This document shows, in pieces, positions 46,486 to 60,090 of a stretch of 64,000 nt of DNA; positions within the stretch are counted from its first letter, which is position 1, and every line of letters begins with the position of its first letter. Source of the stretch: Hymenolepis diminuta (lineage: Eukaryota > Platyhelminthes > Cestoda > Cyclophyllidea > Hymenolepididae); assembly GCA_900708905.1 (NCBI GenBank), contig CAADRB010000052.1, positions 749,742 to 813,741 of the forward strand, read 5' to 3'. A model generated the notes under the pieces. The model did no database searches. It had not been told where the DNA came from and saw nothing but the letters and a program-made list of their open reading frames with translations. Made by a program: the position numbers and the translations under genes.

Positions 46486-49400
46486 TATTCTTCAGAAAAT
46501 CTGCCAGTTCAACCTTGTAAAAGCCTACCGCACTGGCTAACTGTGGTCATAAGAGGGATAGTAGGATGCGAATTTCTCGTAAGGGCGGCTCTAGAATACC
46601 CTCCCTCTAGCCAAGTCAACTGTTGTGATCTTTTTATATTAGGGACTTAGGAAGTTTTTACCATCGAAGTTCTCCTGAACTGAATCTCCGCTCTGAGGTT
46701 CGAAATATAGAAGGTCATTAATTGATATTGACAAATGATAATGACCAGTCTGATATAGAATGGAAACCACATTTTCAGCCAAAAAATTTTTCCCAATTTA
46801 GAATTCCACATAATGTAATAATATTGCTTCTTCTCAGGTTCTTATATTTTCTGTTCTGTCGTAATAAATAACAATGACCAACTATACTGAATATAATGCT
46901 CATAAAACCAGGAAGATATATGAAAAATTCCAATCAGAAATAAACAACTGAATGCTTTCTCTATGCTCAACATGATTATTTTTGTAAATTTTCTTCCAAA
47001 ATGGGCGGGGATTTTCGTACATATATGTGGGCAAATGAACAACTTGGCCACCGTTCAATGGCCATAGCGACCGGAAAAAGGAAAAAATGTATATACTTGA
47101 AGCTCCCACAAGACGGATGTTGATTTAAGCTCTCTCTGGGTTAGTACGATCACTTGGCCGGATTCTGGGCAATGGGTGTTCCCATCAAACAAGCGCGCAC
47201 ATATACATATATGTATGTATGTCACGATTAGTTTGCCCTAACTATGTGGGTGAGATTTGTCACATTCTCTCTCTCTCTCTCTCTCTCTCTCCATCTCCCA
47301 CTTTCTATCACACAGGCTCAGGTTAGTTAAAATACCCAGTCGAATAATCGTTCATCTTGAGTAAACACAGCTTATTGGGCTCTGTTAAGCTATCTCACTT
47401 CTTCTATGTTAAGAGGATGTAAGCAACTTGATATTATGTAAGGACATTCCGATTTCTTAATCTTTGGAGGAGAATGTAAAATGAAATGACGAGACCAACC
47501 ATCACAATTATCATTGAAATAATTTCACCTAATGCACCTGGAAGCCAATTGATGAAGATTGAACAGTAGAACATCAAAAATTGGAAAATGGATAGCTCAG
47601 TGCTTCCGAATTGAAATAAATGGAGGCTTTTGATGCCCTGATTTCATACCTACTTGTTAATAACTCTCTCCTAGTGCCACACCTTATTGGACTCGTTTGT
47701 TTTTCCAATATTCAAACACTTTCTGCTATAACCTGATTAGTCTCCAAAATAACTATCACTGAGCCTTGTAAAACTTGTTTGAGGTGCAGTGGACAATAAT
47801 AACCAGGTCGAGTTAGTCTTTAATGGTAACTAATATAATGATAGCAAGAATGATGAACTCCTTTAATGTGACGTGTTCGAAACCCAAATAATATGCACTA
47901 TGTGTTAACCAAAATTGTTTAATGCTGATCTCGCGAAGAACAATCGAATAATTTGTGAAATGTTGATATTTAGGGAAACGTATTCCTCTTCAAGGCGCAT
48001 TAATTCAAGGTAAATTCGAGTTCTGGAGTTACTGATTCGCTTATCGTGACATTAAATTTGTCAACGAATTCCTTTGGTCTATTCACTGAAAAAGCGATTC
48101 CCATGTATTAAAAAATATTCAAAAAATTTCTTCATTTTGATTAAAGCTTCTCAAATGCCACCCGAAAAACCTGAAATGACGGCATCTGCGGACGAAGATG
48201 GATTTGGCAATAAATGTAGAGAATATTTTGCACTTTTTGCATAAAAATCCACTTTGTTTAAAATAAATGATAAAAAGTTTGATGCGTAATATGAATAATG
48301 CTGACAGATTTTGTACGGATTTGAAGTACGACTTACAAAACGGTAATCTCTATGGTTTTCTATTGTCAAGATCCATGCGTGCTTGTTTACATACGAATTA
48401 AAGTGGATACTACAAAGCCCTACTGAGCTTAAAATTGATTCTCAATTACAAAAGCGTTATCAGTTATTCAATTGCATCAACTCATCGGGAAGCTCTGAAT
48501 GAAACCGGCAGGAACTCACGCAGAAATCTAGGGTCAGGTAGTTAAAATTGGGCATTGGAACATTTAGTTAGCAAAAAGTGAGTTTTGCCTCTCATGAAAA
48601 AGTAGACAACTCGATGATGTCAGAATTCTAATGAAACCAAACTCCAGATATCCTGATCATATCGTCTTGCTGTTTTTCGTGTTCAGATATTATCCAATGG
48701 TAGGATGGAGATGGCGAAACAGTTCTGAATGATAAAAAGGCGATTCGAACACGAACGCGAATGACTGTGGAAGATGGTTGGAAAATTTGTTTCACTGCGA
48801 ATATGAGTTAAGTGGGACACGGATTATTTAATTGGTGAGGTTTATTTTACTATTTGCTGTGATTTTCGGGATTCCTGAAACCAAGAAAATTTCCAGATAC
48901 AATAAGATAATAGAGGATAGGTCACATTATTGTTTCAGCCCTGGATTTGTTTTGATCTGCTTGCATTATAAACGGAAAACGCAAAATCATATCAATTTAT
49001 AAATGGCAAACTCTGGCAATGGTTTTTGTGTTTTGCTTCTGTAAAGTGAATGCACTTGCCACCGATGGATACTCTGTGCGTCATCAGTTTATGCTTCGCT
49101 CACCAAATCTGATATAAAGTTATGGATGTTCTTTACTTAAGGAGGTTTGTTTTAATACATACAAAACAATAAAATCTTCGAAAACCTCTGTCACATCAAA
49201 TAATCCCCATTGTCACTAAAAAGGAAGGCAAAGCCTCAAGCTAGGAACATCCTGCCTTTTCGGTCATTGGAAGAATATAAAAGGAATTTGAGTAGTGAGA
49301 CTGATCATCAGATTGAATACTGAGAACGAGATTTTGCTCATTAACCCAGAGGGCGAATAATGCAATATGCGTTCTGAATGTGAGGCAGTGAATCAAACAT

Positions 49401-51541
49401 TAAGCAAATATTGATCGATTCGAAAGTCGAAGATCCGTAAAAAACTGTGAGAAAGGTCACTTTGGGCTTGAGCTCTCACAGATCCAAATAAGCGGTAGTT
49501 TGGAGAGCAAGATCTGACATTTAATTGTAGGTAAGACCTCATTTTTAGCCAACTACCATTTAACGGTCTTTTCATTCACATTAAAGTTGAAAGACGACGT
49601 ACTGGACCTGAAAACTAAAATTTCGCTTTTTTCGAAAAGTAAAGTATTTTGAATGATTTGTTTATTTTAATCAATATTCTTAGAAGAACTTACAAAATCA
49701 CAATCGAGCTGTCAAAAGTCAGTCCGATTTGGGTGATACGGAATTAATATTAACCCAATGATGTTTTGTTTTAAACAAATATACCCACAGAGGTCAACAA
49801 CTGTGTGCTAGCGAAGATCCCTTCTCTTACCAGATTGTTACTTACTCTGGTTTCATTACTAAATTTGGTTGAGAAATTGTGGTTATTTGTCTACGAGGAG
49901 GAAACTGTATTGTTTGAATTATGTTAGATCCCATAATCCATTAAGAGAGGAATGTATTTAAGATTTGGAATCTTCGAACTTAATCGGTAAGCCACAACCT
50001 GAAGCAATGAGTATACCCAAGGTCATCTAGGAAAGCGTTTTCCAACACTCACTTTTGATTAGGGAATAGCATCACTGGGTCTCCCTAGTGAGAAACCCAG
50101 AAAACCGAATTCTGCCATCCTCCTTATTAACTGGACTTAACAAATGTGGCTGGCCATTCCGCTCACTGGGTGACAACCTGAAGTTAGACTTTTTTGATGC
50201 CCTAACTTTATGCCCAAGTTCCTTTTGTTTAGACCAGTTTAATAATCCTCCTCCGAATAAAAATTGGCACTCTGCATTGATATTTAGTGTCGAATACAGG
50301 AGAGAAAGTTTTTTTGGTTAATCTTGGTGTCCTCTGATTACTCGTTTTTTCCCGCACTTCGGCTTAATTAAATTTAAACTTACTTCCACTTTATTATACC
50401 CGAATGATCCATCCCTTGTTTTGTCTATCGCATTATAAACCTGAATTCGATTATCGATTGGTATCTGCAAGTGTAGATGACCTTCCATCCCTCTCCCGTT
50501 TATTGGTCCATAAATAAAACACTGACCGTTTTCAAGTACCATTTAGTATTTTTCCTTAATCAAGTAGTTTGGAGACTATTTTGTCTCCTGGATGGTTGTA
50601 GAAGCAAGTGTTATTACTGGTACTAGCAGAGATGGAGGAAATCCATGAAGAACCGTCTGCACAGTAAGAAGCTATTTCCAATTATTAAATGTAGTTTTAT
50701 GACTTTTTAACATTTAACAACACTAGGATGACTCAGAGAGGCTTTATAAGGTCAAATCAATTGGTGTCACTGAGCCCATGTAGGTCAGTCGCGGTATTAA
50801 CAACAAATGAAGGATTTAGGCTGATTAAGAAAAGTGGCACAGCGGGACACTTCATTCCGAACACGTTGATTCAGGAAACGACAGAGAGCCATAATATAAT
50901 ATTTCTTTTGGTTTTACTTCCTTGATTTTGATAATGTCGCCAACTACTCTCAAAGAACTCTTCATCTTAAGTTCAAAGCAGTTAGTTTCAATATTTAAGC
51001 ACCAGTGTCCTCCAATGTTAATTTACATTAAGGCAATTTTTTACATGTGCGTTTAAAATTGCAACGATGGTCTCCTTATTGGTTTCAAGGTCCATTTCCT
51101 GCCCATTTTTTGCAGACCATCCAGGGAGTGTTTCTCTTTCGTTGCATTTTCAGGAGGGGAATTCAAGCTTTCTTGGTGAGAGAGCTTTCAAAATGAGTAT
51201 TTTGACGACTGCTCTAACTTATCATGCTTCACTAAATGTTATCTCTTTATCCTTTAAATTCCTAGCATCATTCATCGAGCAGATCCAGAACAGACCTTCA
51301 TCACTTCTGTTGTTATTGTAAAATAAAATGCATAGGATAAATCTGACGAAGTTTAGGTCAAATCGTGTTTGCGAGATATAATTACATCTCATCAGTGGTC
51401 AATGACTTAGGAATTATCATTTAATACTGAAAGTATTCTTTAATCAACATGTTTAAATCGGTCCTTATCTGTATTTATCTTCAAATGATGTTTGGCTGCA
51501 AAATTTTCGATTACATTTCATCCCAGAAATGATAAATTTCC
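46486..51541. other. non-coding stretch
   Basis: It contains a CT microsatellite (47265-47292) and an AT/GT palindromic tract (47199-47222). No recognised gene. Confidence 0.45.
47265..47292 (+). repeat. (CT)n microsatellite
   Basis: Fourteen uninterrupted CT-type units. Confidence 0.9.
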
Positions 51542-51934
51542 TTGAGATCGGACTGCGGAACTCGCCTTTTCATTACCTATGGACAGAGGAATTTATTTAA
51601 GTCTACTAAAATGGATACACTTCCAAATAAGATGGCTAAAACGGATGCGCCCGTTGAAACTCGATCTAAAAGATTTATTCAGCTTGTTAATGGAGCTATG
51701 CAATCCCCATTCAACATATTCAGAAATACAGTGTTTTTAATTAAATGTCACGATGATCAAATCAATGATGGAATGTGGCAAAAATGGAGTATAAAGAGGT
51801 GGTCACTTCACTTGCGCCTGGTGCTTTTAGCGAATAATACAAGCTTCAATCTTAGGCCAGATGTTTATAGCTCCCAGCTACTAATCGAAAACCAGGTGGT
51901 TGAGGCCTCTCCTCAAGGTCTTTCAGTAAAGTGA

Positions 51935-54900
51935 AGACAAGATAGGGATTGGAAGCATATTGACGAAAAATCTGACTTAAAAGGGGACCTGGATATCGAA
52001 AAAAGGTATAAATGCGATGAGTTGGAGTGTGGTGAAAAAATTGCTCTGAGTGACGGCGGTTTATGTTGGAAAGCAATGTTCAAAGTGAACACCCAAGTTG
52101 GCTGAATTGAATGTAGGACATTCTATCAACTAGAGAAACGGCATCTTTGGCTGGGTCGAAATAACTAAGATTTCTCTGAGAAAACTGTTCATCTATAAAG
52201 GAAAAGGTTCTATTTAGAAATGCCTTCAAGAATGTTGGTAATTGACAAGTTTTGCCCAGAAAACCTACAAAGAAGGACTATAAGTAATACTTTCAGTTCA
52301 TTTTTCACTTCTACTGTTACTTGGTGTAGGTTTCGTGAACTGATTAATAGATACCTACATTGACCTATCAGGACGTGGAATAGAATTTATTGCAGTAAAA
52401 TATTACAGAAATACTTTGTTGAGACCATTTGAAGAATGCCCAGTATACTACCGCAAAATTCGGTATATATTTATTTCATTTCAATCGCTTTCAAGATAAC
52501 TGCATTTGAAAGCTGATTTCGTGATAAGTCACGGTAATCCTCCAACTCATTTAAAGATGACCCCAAGCCGAAGTTTGACAAAAGTGGATTGATTCCCCTC
52601 TCCTTACCTTATGTCGAGATGACCAAAATTGGAAAATTTTTTCGATTCTTTAGCTCAGAATCAGAAAAAGACAAAACTTTGGGGGGTTAATACAAAAAAG
52701 CAGCGGGAAATAAGTGGAAATAAAATATTGTATTCAAGACATTACTGGATGCTTTGAGTTCATTCTGTTGACCCTTTTATTAAGCTTGAAATTGGAGCCA
52801 ATCACAGTGCTTAATACAATTTAAATACTCATGAGAATTGGGGAACTAATTTCGGGTATTTGAATAACTTCTACAATTCCTAATCACTGATAGACAAGAT
52901 TCTACAATTCTTCCACTTAGACACTTAGATAAAGACAACCTTTATTCCTCAGAGGTAAGGAAATGAATTCTGACCACTCCAATGTTAATTGAGAATGACC
53001 GTTTTTGATGCACCGTTTTTGAACATTCACAAAACCTTCTTCTCTTTTCCGATTTTTATTCAAAGTGTTTTATTGAATTTTTCAGTTTAATATGTTCAAA
53101 AATTATTTTAAATTTAAAAATTCTTTATTTAGTGCCTATTATCGTTTGAGAATTAAATATAATAAAATAAAGTTGGTTGATTTGCAAATCTTTGGAAGGA
53201 GACTTACTAAGAAATAAAGTATCCGTTTATGTACTTTCGTTCTCTTTTCAGGCTTTTCAGTTTGTACTTTTCTCTCTTTTCAGCATTTCAATTTTTTGGC
53301 GATAGACAGATAGTTTGTAGTGGATAATGAACAAATAAGCCCTTGGATGAACCTTAATAATCCTTCTGGAAGTCCACATAGCAGCAGACAAGTACACTAG
53401 ACTCTAACAGAGTTACCCCCAAAATTAGCTTGGCTACTCCCCAAGTTGAGAGAACACGGGAGGTACCGTGTGGAGAGAGTTTATCGAACAAGCTTGGTAA
53501 TTGTGTTATAATTAGCTCTACATTGAATGAATATGTATTGTTGTTCTGCTAGGAGACTTCTGCAAGAGCCCCCACGCTTGCTCGAAATGCGATCGGTAGC
53601 ACATGAGCACTTTCCAGAATGTTCTGCGCGCGCGAGATCCCTTGGGTCAGCCTTGCACACAGCACAATTTCCTTAGCAAGGATTTCTTCCGAACCCAATA
53701 AAAGCCATTTGAATTAAGTGTTCAAAAATTGGTGTAAAAATACATTATTAAATAATAAAAATTATTATAAACGATTGATGTAACTGGTAAAGTCCAACTA
53801 GACTTTGCTTAATCAGCTCACACAAAATGACGTTATAGCCAGAAGGAGATGCATCATCGATTCTTGTCTCCTTTCTCGTCTCAGCTGTGTGGTCCTTAAT
53901 TCTCCACTTTTTCTGATTGAAAGCTCAAAATGAGCAATAGGTAAAAGCATTCGAAAGTTGATACAAAAACTTGGAACTTGGAAGAATGTTCCAAGAAACT
54001 ATTTTATCTTTGAAACAAAGTTAAAATGCTGGGAAAATATTAGGTTCCAGGAATTGGACAGTGGTTTGTGTACGGTTGAATGGTCTTATTCATAAAATAT
54101 TCTTAATTATTCGAACCCTCAAATGGAATTCCTGATTAATTCATTCCATCTAGAGGTCTTTTCACTTTTCTTAAGCCAAGATCATCAGTTATGCTCAAAC
54201 ACCTTCCACAATCAGCATATTCTCGGACCTTAAAATAGCTGAGTTTCCTAGAGTCCTTGCTACATAAGTAGGAAAATTCAAACCGGGATCGAGCCAATTT
54301 TCCCTTCTAGCAGGTATTTATGTAATTATTAAATAAAATATTAAGTTGCTGAAATGACAAAGAATAGCTTAAAAGCGGTGAAATTATGCAGAGCAATTTA
54401 AATAAGTTTTAATACGATTTTTGGCATTTAGAAATTGAATGACTGTCTAATAAGCCGATACATCTAGAAGGCTCTAAATGGTTCTTTGTGATTTTTTTCA
54501 AGTGCTTTCAGGACAGGTGTTATCAACCCCTCCATTCCCTCACTCACCTCATCCTTCTATGCAGGCGGCAGGCATGCTGAGAGCATGCAAAGCAAAAGGG
54601 ATTATTTCATTCCACACTTGTTGTTCAAGTCGGTTGTCCTCTGCTTATTTCCGAGAGAGAGTCGACGAAAGTAATGCTGTTCTTAGAAAGATATTTCTGT
54701 GGGAGTGAAGATCTCACAAAGCAGGTGCTGAATAACTACTGACAACTAATTAGATAATTTGCAAATTACAGATAAGGTGGTTAATGAATAAAATTATTAC
54801 AAATGCCTAAATTTGCATCTGATGGAATGCAAAATTATAATATTAGAAGAGTAACGCAAAATAGATGAAAATATTTGCATTTATTTTATTTCATTTCTTT

Positions 54901-57900
54901 CTAAGGAGGTACATTTAAGAATATGTCTCACATGAGGACTTAATTTTTCATTCAATCAGCCGCTGGCAACCATATTGAAGCGTGGCAAGTGGAACGAAAA
55001 ATTTTGTCTGAAAGGATGTTTCTCCCCAAATCTATGGTTCTTAGTTAATTCATTGAGAGCATTCCATCCTTATTCATAGTTGCGTATGAGATAGTTCTTT
55101 TTGCAGTTGCATTCACCAGGGGAAGAGTTGGGACATTTCAAATTAAGGCACTTGGAGGCATTGTAAATCGCCTCATTTATATTTGGAAATTGATGAATAA
55201 ATAATTCAGTAAAATATATACATTATTGTCTTCCAAATTATAGTCAAACTGGCTGGAAATTAAATGAAAAAAGGTCTTCCATCCTATTTCTTAACACATC
55301 ATTTATGAAGCCCAGAGCCAGGAAAGTTTATTTCGAAAATTTATGTTCCACCGAGTGACTGTTAGTGACTTATTTCTCATTAAAATATTAAAAAATATTT
55401 ATCAGTTTGACATTAATATCAATCATTCTCCGGCTTTATCTAGCCAGAAGAATACAGGAATAATATAAGAACGTATGAGCTAGTAACATCCTGTCCACTT
55501 TTTCAGTCTTTATAAGAATTAGCATTAATCCGGTCAATAAACACCGGAAATTGTCGACAAAATTTGGATCAGTAATCCTCATGACACAGTTTGTAGTCGT
55601 AATTATTAAGAAGAAGAACAAGAATCTTTTGATATCCTGCCTTTATTCGCACCACTTTCCTTTCATTTCCCCACCACCCACTTCATCCCTTTTTAGATTT
55701 GACTGTTACCCGATTTCACTTTCTTTGTCTTGAAAAAATATTGTAATTAAATCTGACTTGCCGCGGATTACAACATCATTAGACTTGTTTACAAGACTGG
55801 TAGCCACTAACGTGATGATGGCGTAAAATTGACGTCATTGAATAGTCAATAGGAGTAAAGATATTAAATGCATTCCTATACAGGCATTATATAATTTACA
55901 CGCTCATAGTTGGAATGTACCTGTGTCGTCCGTTCTATTCTGGGAAGGAATGCTTACAACCAACGCTTCTTGTATATTCCATTACAGCCTTTTTACCAAT
56001 AAAAAGGCTTCTCTAATATTTGAAAATACCACCGACTTGTTGGAACTAAATCTCGGACATTTTTTTCTTCCTTTTCACGAATTAAAAATTTCTAAAACAA
56101 AGAACTGCAGTTTTTTTACAAATTTGCAACATTGGAGATCTTTCGTAGCATCAAATCGGTTGAAGAAGAAATGTTTCCCAAACGAATTTAAACAAACTGT
56201 ATTAAGTGTAAAATTAAACAATTTCCTTAAACTAACTTATAATTGGCTTATTTATTTTCGAGTGCCCTATCTCAGGATGAATGAACTCTTAAGAATGAGA
56301 TGGGGTTAATGTGTCAACATCAATCAACACCAAGACTGAGTTCGACATATTTCTCATTAAATTACTGAAAATATTAACGTACTGCTAGAACTTCGCTACA
56401 CCAGAATGATCATCGTAGACTTCATCCCTTCGCGCATGGAGTTAGCGATGATTGAATTTCTAAATTCGCCTCTCAGAATACGATGTTGCTAATGTTGTCA
56501 TTAGTGGCTAACCTGAAAACAAGTCAATATCGGCATTCTAAGTTCCACATAAATTACTGTTATTTTGCAGTTGAAGAGGAGACTATCATAAAAATCTCCC
56601 ACCATAACCCACAAGGTCTTGACGCGTGGCTTGAGAGCGGCAATAGATGAAAAGGCCAATGTTCACTGAGATAATAACAAGAACGCAATAAGATGAAATG
56701 AAAAGACGAACATGTATTTGCCAATTGAGGATAAATAAAGATTTAATGTTCGAAAAAATGCAAGTAATATCTGACCCTCTTCTTCACGGAGTCAGTTTTG
56801 TTCTCGCAAACAAAGTGAAGACATAGCCGACATTAATATTCTAAGAGGCACCATCTAAAAAAAGTGTCGAAGGAAGATAAAGAAAATTTGGTGTTCTAAT
56901 TGTTTAAAGTAAATTCACAAAGATTAATTAGGGCAAAGTAATTACTCTTTTACCGAAATGTATATGTCTCAGAATACGGCGAGAACATCTTCTGAAGCAC
57001 TTGGAAGAGTCATTCTACCGTTTCCGCTTTTAATTCTTCATTGATATTTTTTCACAATTAAAATATAATACCGGTTCATTCAATAAGGCCACCGGATATA
57101 TCATATTTGTGTTATATAGAAAGTGCATATTATTGAGGACAAAATATTTTCCAGAGAGTTCTGTCTTAACTGCCTTCTTTTCAACCATTTTTATCTTCCG
57201 GTTAAGATTTACTGTTAGAAATTCAGCAAATAATTCTATTATTTCTTATCCATTTTCTGTACACATTAGTACACTTGGGTGTTCGCATCACTTTTCTGTG
57301 GTTACCAATATAGGCATTCGTGCACTCATTTGTTTTTCCATTACATCATTCCTCTCTTATCGGATTCTCGTCCTTTTTTGCCTATACTGCCCGATTCACG
57401 TATTCTTCATTTCCATTCTGCCTTCATATTACTCCTAGATTTAATAAATTCATTCTTGGCAATCTTTTGAATGCCATTTTCAATCGAATTTCGGCTATGG
57501 GATTAATATATCGAACACCACCAATTAACCCTTCCGAAAACTTAGAACTTTAGAAGATCGACCTGACTTTACCAGGTGTTTTAGATACAATCGACTGTGA
57601 ACCACTATCTATCTGTCAAATTGTCATGTGAACCTCTTCCATCTGACACACGACAGTCTCACAAAATTGGCTCGAGACCGCCATATAATTTTTAACGCAT
57701 TGAACAGCTTGTCAGTCTGGTTCTCATTTTCTCAGACCTAGTTTCATCCTCTTACTTTTGGCAACCGCTCTGAACGCGCAACTAAGATTCTTAAAATAGA
57801 TGGGCCACGTTTTAACAGCTGCGAATGTATCATTCAAAATATGAATTGTATTTTTTTCTACAATCAGATAGGTGCGACCCGAAGGAAAGTTGTGTGGAAC

Positions 57901-58679
57901 GGTCTAGATTTTCTCATAATGAGTACTCGTGTTGTTAATTTACAATGCATTACGTTTATCAATTAGCAAATACCTGTATGGATGTCTTTTACCTCGAATC
58001 GCCTTCTAGAAGATTCCTAGTGCATACGCACGTGGTCACTTTGAATAGGGGGACAAAATTATGGACGTTAAACTGATGGTGAAAACTGAAAAGTTGCAAA
58101 ATAGGCATACGACTATCATTTACTTCAATTAAGTCAGCATACCTGGACTTATAAAAACTCCCTCATTTATTAAATTTGAGGAAGATAACTACCCTTAATT
58201 TGCCGTTCAATCACTGATTATTACCAAATAGGATCTTTGAATAGTAAGCAAGCAAACAATTAAATCATATATCAAATTTTACTGTTTCACAGCCATCTTA
58301 GAGGGAATCGGAAATTTGGAGAGGCGATATTCATTCTTCAAAGGATCCTAAATCAGTCATACTCTCACCAGACATTTATTCGCTCAAGGACAACTGCAAT
58401 TGCCCATTGTTTTATCGATTTTTTACCTGCGGGTTGGGATTCTGTCGCTCGTAATGAGCTATGCGGTAGGGCAGTTATCGATTTTAAACACGTGCTGGGC
58501 TAGTTTTAATGGCATCCAACTCGAAGGTTTTATAAGAGATCTCAAATTCACTTTTCATTAATTATCTAGATGTGAAACAAAGTGTGGAGCCTTCAAACAT
58601 CTAGTTTATTTACTAACCTGAATGTACTATCACACTTAAATCAATTTTCTCATGAGTACCGCCATTTTTAACACTTAAA
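51935..58679. other. non-coding stretch
   Basis: AT-rich, with a CpG cluster near 53575-53665 and a consensus CRE at 55830-55837. Open frames of 109-128 codons (55.9 and 57.1 kb) are AT-driven, without recognisable domains. Confidence 0.45.
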
Positions 58680-59350
58680 ATCAACCCCCCTGCACCGAAT
58701 TCTCACCCTCATGTTTTCCCCCCTCCCTCACCCCTTAGTTGGCAAGCTTCACTATAGAGGCAGACTATAATGAACCAGTCAACGGACTGACAATGACGTC
58801 AAAAGCCCGACGTCTTCACGACATCCCTCCTTCCACAGCGACACCCACCCGTGGGTGATTAATGGTCAAATTTTTGGGGAGGAGGCTGGAGATATGTGAT
58901 AGGAAGACAAACACGCAGTGAACACTAGCCATGTGTGATCATTTCACCGTCGGCGGCGGCGGCCAACAGTTGCGGATGCTTTGTGTGCCGCAAGCGCACA
59001 GGTACCCTCACCAAAAGGTAGATCTACTTTTTAGCGTACCGACGCATCAGTGGACTTGATAAATGATTTAGACGGGAAGCAATTGGGTCGCTGGATAAAT
59101 CTTCATTACAGCCGTTCTCTCTCTTGGGACCGAGTTTGACGGGATGTAAATATCCATGTTAGAGGGAGGGATATTTATGACCTGGCAGAGAATTTAATTA
59201 GACTGAAAGGGCCCTAAATAAATCCCTCGTCTAACTAAGCGGTGAAGCGCTGATTCAGTTTCCAAGCCGACTTCCACTGATCAGTGATCGATAATGATGA
59301 TGAGAACCTGCATCATCTAGCAAGAGCGTTATTTCGCCATCCCCATCTTC
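58680..59350. promoter_or_regulatory. CpG-richer candidate promoter/enhancer block
   Basis: Local composition changes sharply. It has C-rich tracts, a consensus CRE (TGACGTCA, 58794-58801), GGCGGCGGCGGCC near 58952, GTAAATATC (forkhead-like) and AATTTAATTA (homeodomain-like) strings, and a perfect 12-bp palindrome CACTGATCAGTG at 59275-59286. An ATG in good context (GCCATGT, 58931) opens 42 codons to a stop at 59057-59059; this could be a first exon or chance. The other + frame offers a CGCFVC cysteine cluster. Confidence 0.28.
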
Positions 59351-59874
59351 ATCATAGTGATAGATGATTCTGTTCTCAAACAAAGAGTTACCCTGGAAAG
59401 CTCAAAATAAATGCTACGCAGGTGTTTGGTGTAAGAAAAAATCTGCAGAAAATCTAACGATTAAATGGTCCAAACTTACCCTTCCCTCTAAATCAGTTAG
59501 ACATTCCATAAAATCTAAGATGAATGGCCCAAGCCTAAATGAAACTTTATGGCTGAGGACTCGTGTATTTCATTGAGTATTGAGACTGTTCTGTCCTGTT
59601 TTATTAGGTGGTTATTGTAGTGATAATGTTTACAACTTCTAGCTGCGAAGTTTAATGACTTATTCGGCACAAAACAAAAACCAGGGACGGCAAAAATGTA
59701 CCAATTCGAAAATGATTTCAGACATATCAATTTAAAAGGTACATAGGCTTGTTTGTACCCGACGAGTATTTCATAGTCAGGAAAAACGAATGTCTAAGAA
59801 GAGGGTAGTCTTAAATAAAGACTGGCTAAAGCAAGTTTTAAAGTAGATAAAAAATGTATCATTTGAGAGGAGGT

Positions 59875-60090
59875 CGTCGATTTTTGTACCGCCACAACGA
59901 CTAATATCTGGAGGAAGAAATGAAAAAAAAAACAACGATTCATTCGACGCTGTCTGAATTAAGAAGGTAAATTTGGCTATTTAGAATTGGGTGTGCGATA
60001 AATTACTGGCCACCTGGTTAGCGGGAGCAGAAATCTGATAATGGACGTCAGCGGTAGATGAAGCTGACGAGTTTCACTCGTGTGGGCAGA
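59875..60090 (+). repeat. possible family D copy
   Basis: CGACTAATATCTGGAGGAAG, then GATAAATTACTGGCCACC and TGGTTAGCGGGAGCAG follow the family D order with strong divergence. Confidence 0.35.

Noticed and set aside
47860..47900. GTGTTCGAAACCC as a tRNA T-arm
   Set aside because: The upstream sequence lacks a D-arm and anticodon arm; an isolated B-box match is expected by chance.
55923..56309. 128-codon ORF
   Set aside because: AT-rich, Phe/Leu/Asn-heavy peptide starting at GTG; its length is compatible with chance in this sequence.
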